Below are positions 26,200 through 35,274 of a stretch of DNA of 64,000 nt, in pieces. The stretch lies in NCBI RefSeq assembly GCF_000382225.1, contig NZ_KB907807.1:77900-141899 (forward strand), written 5' to 3'. This DNA comes from Hymenobacter aerophilus DSM 13606. GTDB lineage: Bacteria > Bacteroidota > Bacteroidia > Cytophagales > Hymenobacteraceae. Both the position numbers and the translations under genes were made by a program. A model generated the notes under the pieces. It did no database searches, was not told the DNA's origin, and was given only the letters and a program-made list of their open reading frames with translations. Each line of letters starts with the position of its first letter. Position 1 is the stretch's first letter.

Positions 26200-28239
26200 A
26201 TGCATAAGTACCTGCTCGCTTTTCTGCTGCTCACGGCTTCCGCGGCTTCGGCCCAGAGTGTGGAGTTCAGCAAAGACCGGTTCGGCAACGACAAGGATGG
26301 GCTGAAAGCGGCCCAGAAAGACATCAAGGCCGGCGACGCGTTCTACGAATCGGACCCGCCGCGCTACGAGCAGGCGCTGGTGTTCTACCTGAAAGCCCAG
26401 CAGTTCAACCCCAGCAACGACCAGCTCAACCTCAAAATTGGCGACTGCTACCTGCATTCGGGCTTTAAGCCGCGGGCGCTGGAATATCTGCAGCGCGCCT
26501 ACCAGCTCAACCCCGACGTGAGCCCGCGCATCCATTACCTGCTGGGCCGGGGCCTGCACCTGAACGCGAAGTGGGACGCGGCCATTGCCGAGTACAAGCG
26601 CGCCCTGCCGGCCACCGGCACCAAAAACACGGCCGGGCTGGTAGCCGACATTCAGAAGAAAATAAAGGAGTGCGAAAACGGCCGCCGGCTGGCCGCTAAG
26701 CCCACCCGCGTGTTCATCGACAACGCCGGGCCCGGCGTGAATTCGCCCTACCCCGACTACGGCCCCGTCATCACGGCCGACGAGTCGGTTATCCTGTTTA
26801 CCTCGCGCCGCGAGGGCTCGACGGGCGGCAAAACCGACCCCGAGCTGGGCGGCTATTTCGAGGATATTTACCAGAGCACCCGCGAAGGCAAGGACGGCTG
26901 GAGCGCGGCCCGCAACCTGGGCGAGAACATCAACACCGATGGCCACGACGCCACCGTGGGCCTCTCGCCCGACGGCCAGCGCCTGCTGGTGTACCTGGAA
27001 AACAACGGCGGCGACCTGCACCAGGCGGAGTTGCGCGGCACCGAGTGGCGCAAGCCCCAGCAGCTGGGCTCGCGCATCAACTCCCGCTCGCACGAGTCCT
27101 CAGCCTCCTACACGCCCGATGGTCGCCACCTGTTTTTCGTGAGCGACAAGGAAGGCGGCCTGGGCTCGCGCGACATCTACCGCATTGAAATAGAGGGCCG
27201 CGGGCCGGCTCAGAACCTGGGGCCGGTCATCAACACGCCCTACGGCGAGGAGGGCGTTTTCCTGCACCCCGATGGCAAAACGATGTACTTCAGCTCGGAG
27301 GGCCACGACGCTATGGGCGGCTACGACATCTTTAAATCGGTGCTCGAAAACGGCAAGTGGAGCAAGCCCGAAAACCTGGGCTGGCCCATCAATACGCCCG
27401 ACGACGACGTATTTTTCGTGATTTCGGCCTCGGGCCGGCATGGTTACTACTCGTCCTTCCGCGACGACGGGCTGGGCTCGAAAGACATCTACCGGATTAC
27501 GTTTCTGGGCCCCGAAAAGCCGCCCGTACTCAGCCAGGAAGATCAGTTGCTGGCCAGCCGCGTGCAGCCGGTAAAGGAAACCCTGCTGGCTCCGCCGGTG
27601 GCCATTGTGGCGGCCCAGGTAACCATTCTGAAGGGCGTGGTGAGCGAGGAAGCCAGCCGCCAGCCGCTGGAAGCCACGATTGACGTAATCGACAACTCGC
27701 TCAACCAGGTAATTGCCTCGTTCCAGTCGAACGAGAAGTCGGGCCGCTACCTCGTGTCGTTGCCGTCGGGCGTGAACTACGGCATTGTGGTGCGCAAAGA
27801 CGGCTACCTGTTCCATTCCGAAAACTTCGATTTGCCGGCCGGCGCCGCTTATTCGGAAGTCGTGAAGGACATTGCCCTCAAGAAGCTCGACGTGGGCGTG
27901 AAGGTGGTGCTCAACAACATCTTCTTCGATTTCGACAAGGCGACCCTGCGCAAGGAAAGCACCGGCGAGTTGGAGCGCCTCCAGAAGCTGCTGACCGAAA
28001 CGCCCGCCCTGCGCCTCGAAATTTCGGGCCACACCGACAACGTGGGCAACGCGGCCTACAACAAGGACCTCTCGCAACGCCGCGCCAAAGCCGTGGTCGA
28101 CTACCTCGTGGGCAAGGGCGTGGAGAAAAGCCGCCTGACCTTCGCCGGCTACGGCGACACCCAGCCGGTGGCCCCCAACACCACCAAAGCCGGCCGCCAG
28201 CTCAACCGCCGCACCGAGTTCAAGGTAACGGGGAAGTGA
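26200..28239 (+). CDS. PorE-like OmpA-family protein with TPR and PD40 propeller
   Basis: 679 residues. Domain order: signal peptide (1-18), TPR units (about 45-150), WD40-like PD40 beta-propeller (about 180-440, with GVNSPYPDYGPVITADESV and repeated LSPDGQRLLV / YTPDGRHLFFVS blades), a carboxypeptidase-regulatory-like beta domain (about 470-560) and a C-terminal OmpA peptidoglycan-binding domain (about 570-679: FFDFDKATLRKES, ISGHTDNVGN, NRRTEFKV). This order matches PorE of the type IX secretion system, which anchors the machine to peptidoglycan, though many paralogues share it. Its TGA stop begins a heptad array. Confidence 0.88.
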   Translation: MHKYLLAFLLLTASAASAQSVEFSKDRFGNDKDGLKAAQKDIKAGDAFYESDPPRYEQALVFYLKAQQFNPSNDQLNLKIGDCYLHSGFKPRALEYLQRAYQLNPDVSPRIHYLLGRGLHLNAKWDAAIAEYKRALPATGTKNTAGLVADIQKKIKECENGRRLAAKPTRVFIDNAGPGVNSPYPDYGPVITADESVILFTSRREGSTGGKTDPELGGYFEDIYQSTREGKDGWSAARNLGENINTDGHDATVGLSPDGQRLLVYLENNGGDLHQAELRGTEWRKPQQLGSRINSRSHESSASYTPDGRHLFFVSDKEGGLGSRDIYRIEIEGRGPAQNLGPVINTPYGEEGVFLHPDGKTMYFSSEGHDAMGGYDIFKSVLENGKWSKPENLGWPINTPDDDVFFVISASGRHGYYSSFRDDGLGSKDIYRITFLGPEKPPVLSQEDQLLASRVQPVKETLLAPPVAIVAAQVTILKGVVSEEASRQPLEATIDVIDNSLNQVIASFQSNEKSGRYLVSLPSGVNYGIVVRKDGYLFHSENFDLPAGAAYSEVVKDIALKKLDVGVKVVLNNIFFDFDKATLRKESTGELERLQKLLTETPALRLEISGHTDNVGNAAYNKDLSQRRAKAVVDYLVGKGVEKSRLTFAGYGDTQPVAPNTTKAGRQLNRRTEFKVTGK

Positions 28240-28440
28240 GGAAATTTTGAATTAGGGATTTTGAATTGGCTGTATGGCCGCTGAAGGGGGCCGCAGCCTG
28301 GAAAATAAGCCGCCCATCGTTCAGAAAAGCAACGCCCATAGTAGCCCCTACACTATGAACGGTGGATATCGGTGAATAATACCGGGCCTGTATTGTACAA
28401 GCACTCAATTCAAAATCCATAATTCAAAATCCATAATTCC
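28237..28440. repeat. Heptad arrays flanking the PorE-like/histidine kinase gap
   Basis: Left, starting at the TGA stop: GAAATTT, TGAATTA, GGGATTT, TGAATTG (28241-28268). Right: CAATTCA, AAATCCA, TAATTCA, AAATCCA, TAATTCC (28406-28440), the inverse of the left set. The centre (about 137 bp) shows no strong hairpin and no gene. Confidence 0.85.
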
Positions 28441-28538
28441 TTTTCTTAACGCCTGAACTCACCAGTCTGCTGAGGAAAGCCCATGGCTGAACGCACAAGC
28501 CGGTGGCGGTTCGCAACTGCGTGTATCTTGCCGGCCTG

Positions 28539-31500
28539 ATGCGTTGCCTGCTCGTTTTCCTTCTGCTGCTTGCCCAATTTGCCCCTGCCCAGCCGCTGCC
28601 GGCCCGGCAGGCGCTGAAGCAGTTCGGGCTGGCCGAGGGGCTGCCGCAGCCGTTCATCTACGCCCTGGCCCAAGACCGCGCCGGCTACCTCTGGCTGGGC
28701 ACCGCCGAGGGGCTGGTACGCTTTGATGGCACCACGTTCCGCACTTTCACCACCCGCGAAGGGCTGGCCGAGGATTTCGTGACCCAGCTGGCGCTAACGC
28801 CGGGCACCGGCCGGCTGGCCGTGCGCCATTTTCAGGGCGGGCTTTCCGTTGAACAGGGCGCCGGCTTCCGGCCCGCTACGCCCGCCGAAACTGGCCTGCC
28901 CGCCGCCAGGGGCCTGCTGCCCCCCGACACGGCCCGCCTCGGCCAGCTGCGCCGCCGCTACTACTTGGCGCTGCCCGCCAACCTGACAGTAACCGACGTG
29001 CTGCGCGACACCGAAGGCACCTACTGGCTGGCTACGGCCGGGCAGGGCCTGTGGCGCCTCCTCGACCCGCACGTTTCGCTGCGGCCGCTACCCGGCTTGG
29101 TTGCGCTGCTCCGCCGCGGGCCGGAGCTGCTGGCTGCCACCCGCACCGGCCAGGTGTTGCGGCTCGATGCCACCGGAACGAACCCGCAGCCGGTGTCGCC
29201 GGGCACTACTGCGCCGATTGGCCCCGTTGGGGCCGGCTGGGCCGTGGCCGGCACGGAGGCCGCCGCCGCGTGGCAGCGTAATCTGCCGCTGCTGCTTACT
29301 TCCGAAAACACCCGGCTGGCGCTGCAACAGCTGCCGGCCGGACTGAGAGTAACGGCGCTGGCCCAGGACGCGGCCGGGGGCCTGTGGGTGGGCACGGTGG
29401 GCGAAGGGGCCTTCTATCTGGATGAAGGCCGGCTGCATCACTACACCACCGCCACCGGCCTGCTCCACAACGATATTTACGCCATTCTGCCCGACCGGCA
29501 GGGCCGCGTGTGGTTCGCCACGCACGGCACCGGGCTGGCGGTGCTCGAAGCCGGCCAGTTCCACGTGTACCGCGTGCTGGCCGGCGGCATCGAGGCGTCG
29601 GCCCTGAGCCAGGATGCCGCCGGGCGGGTGTGGATTGGGACCGAGGGCGACGGGCTGTTCTGCTTTGAGGGCGGGCGGTTCCGGCAGTTCACGACCCGCA
29701 ACAGCGGGCTGGTCAGCAACTACTGCTACGGTTTGCTGCCCACGCCTGCCGGCTTGGTGGTGCAGCACGCCGAGGCGCTGAGCCTGGGGCGGGGCGAAGG
29801 GTTTGGTCCGCTTACTACGCCCGGCAACCCGCTGGTGCAACAGCTGCTGCCCAACGCCGCCGAGCTGCTGACCGGTCCGGCGCCCGCCGTGCTGCTGGCT
29901 AGCCGGGCGGGTTTGCTGCGGGTGGGCCTGCCCGCGCTGCCCGCCGCAGTTCGGCCCCGGGTGGCGTTGGTGGGGGTTGAGGTAGACGGTGCCCGCCACC
30001 GGCCCGACTCGCTGGGCGAGCTGCCGGCGGGGGCGCATCACCTCACCTGGTTTTTCCGCACGGCCAGCCTGGCCCCGGCCGGTAGCTGGCAGTACCAGTA
30101 CCGGCTGCGGGGCTACCAACCCCGCTGGAGTCATGCCAGCGGGTTCACGGAGGCCGACTTTCCCCGGCTCGGACCCGGCCGCTACACGCTGGAGGTGCGC
30201 GCCCGGCGCGGTGCCGAAGGCGCCTGGGGCCCGGTTACCGCGGCTTCGTTTGGGGTGGCCACGCCGTTTTGGCAGACCGGCTGGTTTGCCCTGTTGAGCG
30301 TAGCGACGGTGCTCGGGGGCATCTGGGGCCTGCTGCGGGTGCGCACCGCCGCGCTGCGCCGCCAGAAGCGGCTGCTCGAAGCCACAGTGCACGAGCGCAC
30401 GACCGAGCTGCGGCGGCAGAAAGCGGCCACCGAGCAGGTAAACGCCGATTTGCTGGTGGCCCGCGACGCGGCCGAGGCGTCGCAACGGGCCAAGGCGCAG
30501 TTTCTGGCCAACATGAGCCACGAAATCCGCACGCCGCTCAACGCCGTTATCGGCCTCACGCACCTGCTGCGCGGCACCCGCGTCGATACCACGCAGCAGG
30601 AGTATCTGGAGGCCATTCAATCGTCGTCGCAGAACCTGCTGGTCATTCTCAACGACATTCTCGACTCCTCGAAGATGGAAGCCGGCAAGCTTACGCTGGA
30701 GCAGGTGCCCTTCCGGCTGCCGGCGCTGCTGGCGCGGGTGCAGGCCATGTTCCGCTTTGCCCTCGATGCCAAAGACCTGTATCTGCGCACCGAAATCGGC
30801 CCCGGCGTGCCCGAGGCCATTACCGGCGACCCGGTGCGGCTGCAGCAGGTGCTGGTGAATCTGGTGGGCAACGCCGTGAAGTTCACGGCCCGCGGCGGCC
30901 TTACGCTGCTGCTCGAAGCCTTACCAGCTGATAATCCAGCCGACCTAGCCAGGCTGCGGTTTGGGGTGCGCGACACGGGCATCGGCATTGCGGCCGGGCA
31001 GCAGGAGGCTATTTTCGAGGATTTCTCGCAGGCCAACGCCAGCACCACCCGCCAGTACGGCGGCACCGGGCTGGGCCTGAGCATCGCCCGCAACCTGGTG
31101 CGGTTGCACAGCGGGCGGCTGTGGGTGGAAAGCACCGAGGGGCACGGCAGCACGTTCTGGTTTGAAATTCCGGCCCGCCCCGCCGACCCGGCCGCCATTC
31201 CGCCCGAAGCCGCTGCCGTGCTGCCGCCGTTCGAGCCGGCCCTGCGGGTCCTGGTGGCCGAAGACAACCTGCTCAACCAGCTCGTGGCCCGCCGCACCCT
31301 CGAAGCCTGGAACGTGCACGTAACCGTGGCCGACAACGGCCGGCTGGCCGTGGAGGCTGCCCGCCAGCAGCCCTTCGATGCCGTGCTGCTCGATGTGCAG
31401 ATGCCCGAAATAGACGGCTACGAGGCGGCCCGCCAGCTGCGACGGCTCTTCCCCGACCCGGCCCAACTACCGCTAATCGGCCTCACAGCCTCGGCTCTGC

Positions 31501-32057
31501 CCGAAGACCGCGTGCTGGCCCTGGCCGCCGGCATGAACGACACGCTGGCCAAGCCCTTCGACCCGGCCGTGCTCTACGCCCGCCTGGCCCACTACACCAG
31601 CCGTAGTGCCGCCGCCGAACCTGCTCCTACCTTAAGTGCTGCCCCGCCAGAGGCTTCTGCCGTGCCGCTTCCCGATGGTGAGCTGCTGCCAGCCGGCCCC
31701 GCTCCCGCCGAGCTGCCCGACTGGACGCTGCTGCAGGAACTGGCCGGCGGCAGCCCGGCCTTCGTGGGCCAGATTGTGCGCACCTTCCTGGCGCAGGCGC
31801 CGCCGCTGGTGCAGGCCCTGCCCCAGCTTTCGGGGCTGGCCCTGGCCGAGGCGGCCCACAAGCTGCGGGGCCAGGTGGCGTACTTCGGCCTACCGCAGCT
31901 TTGCCAACAGCTGGAGGAGCTGGAAGCCGCGGCCCGCCACGCAGAGGCGCCGCACCCGGCCGGGCCCGAACTGCTGGCCAATATCCAAGGCCGTTTGCAG
32001 GCGCTGTTTCCGGTGCTGGAGCAGCAGCTGGAGGCAACCGGGCAGCTTCTGCCCTGA
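28539..32057 (+). CDS. Hybrid sensor histidine kinase with propeller sensor, receiver and HPt domains
   Basis: 1172 residues. A signal peptide precedes two-component-regulator propeller blades (about 25-480, e.g. YALAQDRAGYLWLGTAEGLVRF), a Y_Y_Y domain (about 490-575) and one transmembrane helix (about 590). A coiled coil leads to HisKA with His661 in NMSHEIRTPLN, and HATPase with GNAVKFTARG, DTGIGIA and GGTGLGLSIARN. A receiver follows with Asp952 in LLDVQMPEIDGYEA, then a C-terminal HPt domain with His1107 in EAAHKLRGQ. This is a full His-Asp-His phosphorelay in one protein, resembling HTCS sensors but without an AraC output. The LytTR regulator 36 bp downstream is the natural partner. Confidence 0.93.
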   Translation: MRCLLVFLLLLAQFAPAQPLPARQALKQFGLAEGLPQPFIYALAQDRAGYLWLGTAEGLVRFDGTTFRTFTTREGLAEDFVTQLALTPGTGRLAVRHFQGGLSVEQGAGFRPATPAETGLPAARGLLPPDTARLGQLRRRYYLALPANLTVTDVLRDTEGTYWLATAGQGLWRLLDPHVSLRPLPGLVALLRRGPELLAATRTGQVLRLDATGTNPQPVSPGTTAPIGPVGAGWAVAGTEAAAAWQRNLPLLLTSENTRLALQQLPAGLRVTALAQDAAGGLWVGTVGEGAFYLDEGRLHHYTTATGLLHNDIYAILPDRQGRVWFATHGTGLAVLEAGQFHVYRVLAGGIEASALSQDAAGRVWIGTEGDGLFCFEGGRFRQFTTRNSGLVSNYCYGLLPTPAGLVVQHAEALSLGRGEGFGPLTTPGNPLVQQLLPNAAELLTGPAPAVLLASRAGLLRVGLPALPAAVRPRVALVGVEVDGARHRPDSLGELPAGAHHLTWFFRTASLAPAGSWQYQYRLRGYQPRWSHASGFTEADFPRLGPGRYTLEVRARRGAEGAWGPVTAASFGVATPFWQTGWFALLSVATVLGGIWGLLRVRTAALRRQKRLLEATVHERTTELRRQKAATEQVNADLLVARDAAEASQRAKAQFLANMSHEIRTPLNAVIGLTHLLRGTRVDTTQQEYLEAIQSSSQNLLVILNDILDSSKMEAGKLTLEQVPFRLPALLARVQAMFRFALDAKDLYLRTEIGPGVPEAITGDPVRLQQVLVNLVGNAVKFTARGGLTLLLEALPADNPADLARLRFGVRDTGIGIAAGQQEAIFEDFSQANASTTRQYGGTGLGLSIARNLVRLHSGRLWVESTEGHGSTFWFEIPARPADPAAIPPEAAAVLPPFEPALRVLVAEDNLLNQLVARRTLEAWNVHVTVADNGRLAVEAARQQPFDAVLLDVQMPEIDGYEAARQLRRLFPDPAQLPLIGLTASALPEDRVLALAAGMNDTLAKPFDPAVLYARLAHYTSRSAAAEPAPTLSAAPPEASAVPLPDGELLPAGPAPAELPDWTLLQELAGGSPAFVGQIVRTFLAQAPPLVQALPQLSGLALAEAAHKLRGQVAYFGLPQLCQQLEELEAAARHAEAPHPAGPELLANIQGRLQALFPVLEQQLEATGQLLP

Positions 32058-32080
32058 TGGAATTCTGCCAAGAAACCCTG

Positions 32081-32088
32081 TAGCTTTG
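32081..32088 (+). promoter_or_regulatory. -7 element TAGCTTTG between kinase and LytTR genes
   Basis: An exact TAnnTTTG match ending 5 nt before the ATG at 32094, so a second, possibly leaderless transcript could start at the regulator gene in addition to read-through from the kinase. Confidence 0.5.
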
Positions 32089-32093
32089 CTTCT

Positions 32094-32804
32094 ATGGCTG
32101 AAACTCCCGCTTCCCTCCGCTGCCTGGTGGTCGACGACGACCCGCTGGCCGTGCAGATTGTCGAAAACTGCGTCGCCAACACGCCCTTTCTGAGCCACGC
32201 CGGCAGCTGCGCCAGCGCCCTGGCCGCCGCCGAAGTGCTGCGCGCCCAGCCCATCGACCTGCTGTTTCTGGATGTGGAAATGCCGCTGATGTCGGGCCTG
32301 GATTTGCTGCGTACTCTGCGCCACCCGCCGCTGGTGGTGCTCATTACCAGCAACAAAGGCTACGCCGTGGAGGCCTTCGAGTACGCCGTGCTCGATTACC
32401 TGGTGAAGCCCATCAGCTACGCCCGTTTTCTGCAGGCCGCCCAGCAGGCCCGCGAGGCCGTAGCGGCCCGCGCTCAGCCCACCGCACCCGACGACGCGTT
32501 TACCTTCGTGAAGGTGGACAGCCGGCTGGTGAAGGTACAGTTCGAGGACGTGCTGTACGTGGAGGCCCTCGGCGACTACGTGCACATCATCACCAAAACC
32601 AGCAAGCTCATCGTGTACAGCACGCTGCGGGCCATTGCCGAGAAGTTTCCGGCGGCGCTGTTTATGCGGGTGCACCGCTCGTTTATCGTCAACATCCGCC
32701 AGATTCAGACCATCGAAGACAACTCCATTCTGTTGGCCGACAAGCACGTGCCCATCGGCCAGACTTACCAGAAAGAGGTTTTCCAACGCCTGAACCGGTT
32801 CTGA
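32094..32804 (+). CDS. LytTR-family DNA-binding response regulator
   Basis: 236 residues. The receiver domain (1-125) has the acidic pocket VVDDD (12-16), phospho-acceptor Asp60 in LLFLDVEMPLMSG and Lys in YLVKPI. The LytTR DNA-binding domain (about 135-236) shows VKVDSRLVKVQFEDVLYVEA, then GDYVHI and MRVHRSFIVN. It follows the hybrid kinase by 36 bp and is its probable output, though LytTR regulators in Bacteroidota often pair with other kinases. Confidence 0.94.
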   Translation: MAETPASLRCLVVDDDPLAVQIVENCVANTPFLSHAGSCASALAAAEVLRAQPIDLLFLDVEMPLMSGLDLLRTLRHPPLVVLITSNKGYAVEAFEYAVLDYLVKPISYARFLQAAQQAREAVAARAQPTAPDDAFTFVKVDSRLVKVQFEDVLYVEALGDYVHIITKTSKLIVYSTLRAIAEKFPAALFMRVHRSFIVNIRQIQTIEDNSILLADKHVPIGQTYQKEVFQRLNRF

Positions 32805-32851
32805 TCATAATTGGGCAACGCCCTTTTCTTATCCATATTTTCACTGCTCCC

Positions 32852-33460
32852 GTGCTGCTTCGCCTGATCTGTTCTGTGCTGCTCCTGCTGCCTGTGCTGC
32901 TGGCCTCCCGCCCGGCCGCGGCCCAGCAGCCCGGCGACACGACCAGCGTAGCCTGCCCGCCGCCGCGCGTGCCCAGGTTGTGCGTCGAGCTGGATGCGAG
33001 CCGGGCCGTCGACCCCGCCGCCGGGCCGCTCACCTTCCGCTGGAACATGGGCGACGGCACCACGCTGACCGGCCCCACCGTGGCCCACTGCTACGCCGAG
33101 CGCCGCCGCTACACCGTGCGCCTCGACGTGGTGGATGAGGCCAGCGGCGAGGTGCGGGAGGCCGAAAAACTGCTCGACGTCGATTTCACCAGGCAGACTG
33201 TGGTCAACTTCCGGGCCGCCGATACGGTGCGGGTGGGCCAGCCGGTGGCCTTCGACGCCGCCGACTCGCAGCTGCCGGCCTGCGAGAACATGGTGGTTAT
33301 CTGGGATTTTCGCGACGGCGCCACCGGCACCGGCCCGCGGGTGGAGCACCGCTTCCGCCGGCCCGGCCGCTACGCCGTGCGCATGGCCCTGCGCGCCAAC
33401 GGCCCCGGCTCCTGCCCCGACAGCCACTGCGTGAGCCGCCAGGTGGTAGTGCTGCCGTAG
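32852..33460 (+). CDS. Secreted protein with two PKD domains
   Basis: 202 residues from a GTG start at 32852, the only start that leaves a signal peptide (LLRLICSVLLLLPVLLAS, cleavage near AAAQ). Two PKD beta-sandwich domains follow, each with the motif order DASRAVDPAAGPLTFRWNMGDG / HCYAERRRYTVRLDV and VAFDAADS...VIWDFRDGATGTG / HRFRRPGRYAVRM. No sorting domain or lipobox is present, so it is probably periplasmic. It is the third gene in the kinase-regulator run and could be a target or accessory. Confidence 0.8.
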   Translation: MLLRLICSVLLLLPVLLASRPAAAQQPGDTTSVACPPPRVPRLCVELDASRAVDPAAGPLTFRWNMGDGTTLTGPTVAHCYAERRRYTVRLDVVDEASGEVREAEKLLDVDFTRQTVVNFRAADTVRVGQPVAFDAADSQLPACENMVVIWDFRDGATGTGPRVEHRFRRPGRYAVRMALRANGPGSCPDSHCVSRQVVVLP

Positions 33461-33620
33461 CCGCTCAGCTAGGTTTTTGCGCGCTTGGTCGGGCCATTGC
33501 CCCCACTCAACCGGCAACGCTCGGCGGGCCCAAGCCGGCGCGCTATCTTCGGCCGCCCGGCGCGCTGCCGTGCCCGCCGCCGGTTGCGTGGTGCCTCTTC
33601 TGCTGACTTTGCTTCTTCTT

Positions 33621-34178
33621 ATGAAAACCCTGTACCTGGCGCTGCTGAACTTGGCCGGCCTGCTACTGCTAACTTCCACGGCAGTCCGCGCCCAGGAAAC
33701 TGCCCCGGCCCTGCGCGAACAGGCCACCACTGCCACGCGCACGCTGGCCGCCTTTATTTCGCTCGATGATGCCCGCCAACTGCCGGTGCGCCGGCTGGTG
33801 CAGCTGCGCCTGAGCCAGGAGGCCGAAGCCCGCGCCCAGTACGCCGACGACCCCGCTATGCTCAGCAATAAGCTAACGGCCATCGGGCGCGAGTACACCG
33901 CGCAGCTCGGCGCTATCCTCAGCCCCACCCAGCTCGAACGCCTGCTAACTGCCGCCCCCAACGCGCTGCCCGCCACCGTAGCGGCCGTACCACTGCCCGC
34001 CGCGCCCGCGCCAGTAACCGCGCCGGCTCCTGCGCCGGCGTCCGCACCAGTCAAAGCCCCGCCGGCTCCCCGGCCGGCCACTGCTACAGCCGCCGCCCGG
34101 CCGGCCGCCGCTAAACCTCGCCCTAAAACCCCGGTACGCCGGCCGGTGCCCGCTCCTGCCGGTTCCGTTCGGCACTAG
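33621..34178 (+). CDS. Secreted Ala/Pro-rich hypothetical protein
   Basis: 185 residues from the ATG at 33621: signal peptide MKTLYLALLNLAGLLLLTST (cleavage near VRAQ), a helical segment of about 100 residues (RLVQLRLSQEAEARAQYADD, REYTAQLGAILSPTQLERLL), then a 75-residue Pro/Ala/Lys/Arg-rich low-complexity tail. The helical part resembles CpxP/Spy-like LTXXQ folds (SPTQLERLL). Function not known. It is convergent with the SDR gene: the two stop codons share the sequence CTAG. Confidence 0.65.
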   Translation: MKTLYLALLNLAGLLLLTSTAVRAQETAPALREQATTATRTLAAFISLDDARQLPVRRLVQLRLSQEAEARAQYADDPAMLSNKLTAIGREYTAQLGAILSPTQLERLLTAAPNALPATVAAVPLPAAPAPVTAPAPAPASAPVKAPPAPRPATATAAARPAAAKPRPKTPVRRPVPAPAGSVRH

Positions 34179-35101
34179 GCCCCCGACGCGGCCTGATGAG
34201 CCTGATCGGCCTGCGTGGCTACCAGGGCAATGCCCTCGGCCAGCGAGTGGGGCCGGTAGCCCAGCTCGCGCACTGCTTTATCAATTATGAACCCCGTGCG
34301 CAACGGGCGGAGGGCAGGCTGCGAAAACGTGGCCGCATCAACCCGACTGATAAGGCTGGCATCGAGCTGAAAATACGCGGCCACCTGCAGCGCCAGCTGG
34401 TAGGGCGTGCACAGCTCGGCTCCGCTGATGTGGTAGACGCCAGTGGCGTTGTGGCGGGCCGCCAGCCAGCAACCGTGGGCCAGGTCTTCGGCCAGCGTGG
34501 GCGTGCGCAGCTGGTCGTCGACTACGTTTATCGGCTTGCCGGCCCGCAGTGCGTCGCGCACCCACAGCACCAGATTGGTGCGGCCGTAGTCGTGGACCAC
34601 GCCGTACACGAGCACGGTGCGCACAATGGCCCAGGAGCCGCGGCTTTGGCGCACCAACTGCTCGGCGGCCAGCTTGCTTTCCCCGTAGAAATTCACCGGC
34701 CCCGGCACGGCGTCCTCGGCCAGCGGGCCCGTTTCGCCACTGAAAATGAAGTCGGTGCTCAGGTGAATCAGGTGCACCTGCTGCTGCTCGCAGGCGGCTA
34801 CCAGGTGGGCCACGGCCGTTACGTTCTGATTCCAGCAGTCGGTGGGGTGCAGCGCGCACTCGTCCACGTTGGTCAGGGCGGCCGTGTGGATGAGATGGGT
34901 GGGCTTTTCGGTTTCGATAACCTGCGCCACCTGGGCCGCGTCGGTTACATCGAGCGGCACGAACCTAACCTGCGGATACAAGCCGGCCAGCTTGTTGGTC
35001 CCGCGCGAGGTAGCCACCAGCGCCACGCCCGGCTGCCGGCTCAGCAAAGCCACCAATTTCTGCCCCAGCAGGCCATTAGAGCCGGTAATCAGGATTTTCA
35101 T
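34175..35101 (-). CDS. dTDP-4-dehydrorhamnose reductase-like SDR (RmlD substrate-binding family)
   Basis: 308 residues. Extended short-chain dehydrogenase fold: GSNGLLGQKL (7-16) for NAD(P) binding, HTAALTNVDECALHP (72-86, the RmlD signature), STDFIFSGETGP (115-126) and the catalytic Tyr139/Lys143 in FYGESKLAAEQ. The C-terminal SGAELCTPYQLA / LRPLRTGF parts are also RmlD-like. RmlD makes dTDP-L-rhamnose, but rmlA-C are not adjacent, so a related sugar-nucleotide or other substrate is possible. Its ATG directly abuts a heptad array. Confidence 0.82.
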   Translation of the reverse strand: MKILITGSNGLLGQKLVALLSRQPGVALVATSRGTNKLAGLYPQVRFVPLDVTDAAQVAQVIETEKPTHLIHTAALTNVDECALHPTDCWNQNVTAVAHLVAACEQQQVHLIHLSTDFIFSGETGPLAEDAVPGPVNFYGESKLAAEQLVRQSRGSWAIVRTVLVYGVVHDYGRTNLVLWVRDALRAGKPINVVDDQLRTPTLAEDLAHGCWLAARHNATGVYHISGAELCTPYQLALQVAAYFQLDASLISRVDAATFSQPALRPLRTGFIIDKAVRELGYRPHSLAEGIALVATQADQAHQAASGA

Positions 35102-35274
35102 GGGTGAGTATTGAGAAATGAGTATTGGGTATTGAGATGGAACGTCATTCAGAGCGCAGCGAAGAATCTCGCGTGCTGACGTTGTGTTGCCATTTCAACG
35201 TCAGCACGCGAGATTCTTCGCTGCGCTCTGAATGACGTTCCATCTCAATACTCACTTCTCAATACTGATACCCG
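35102..35274. repeat. Composite palindrome: heptad arms enclosing a GTCATTCAGAGC hairpin
   Basis: Left units: GGGTGAG, TATTGAG, AAATGAG, TATTGGG, TATTGAG (35102-35136). Right units: CCATCTC, AATACTC, ACTTCTC, AATACTG, ATACCCG (35240-35274). The hairpin 35142-35238 has ends ACGTCATTCAGAGC and core GAAGAATCTCGCGTGC. The right heptads encode the last residues and the TGA stop of the cyclophilin gene. Confidence 0.94.
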
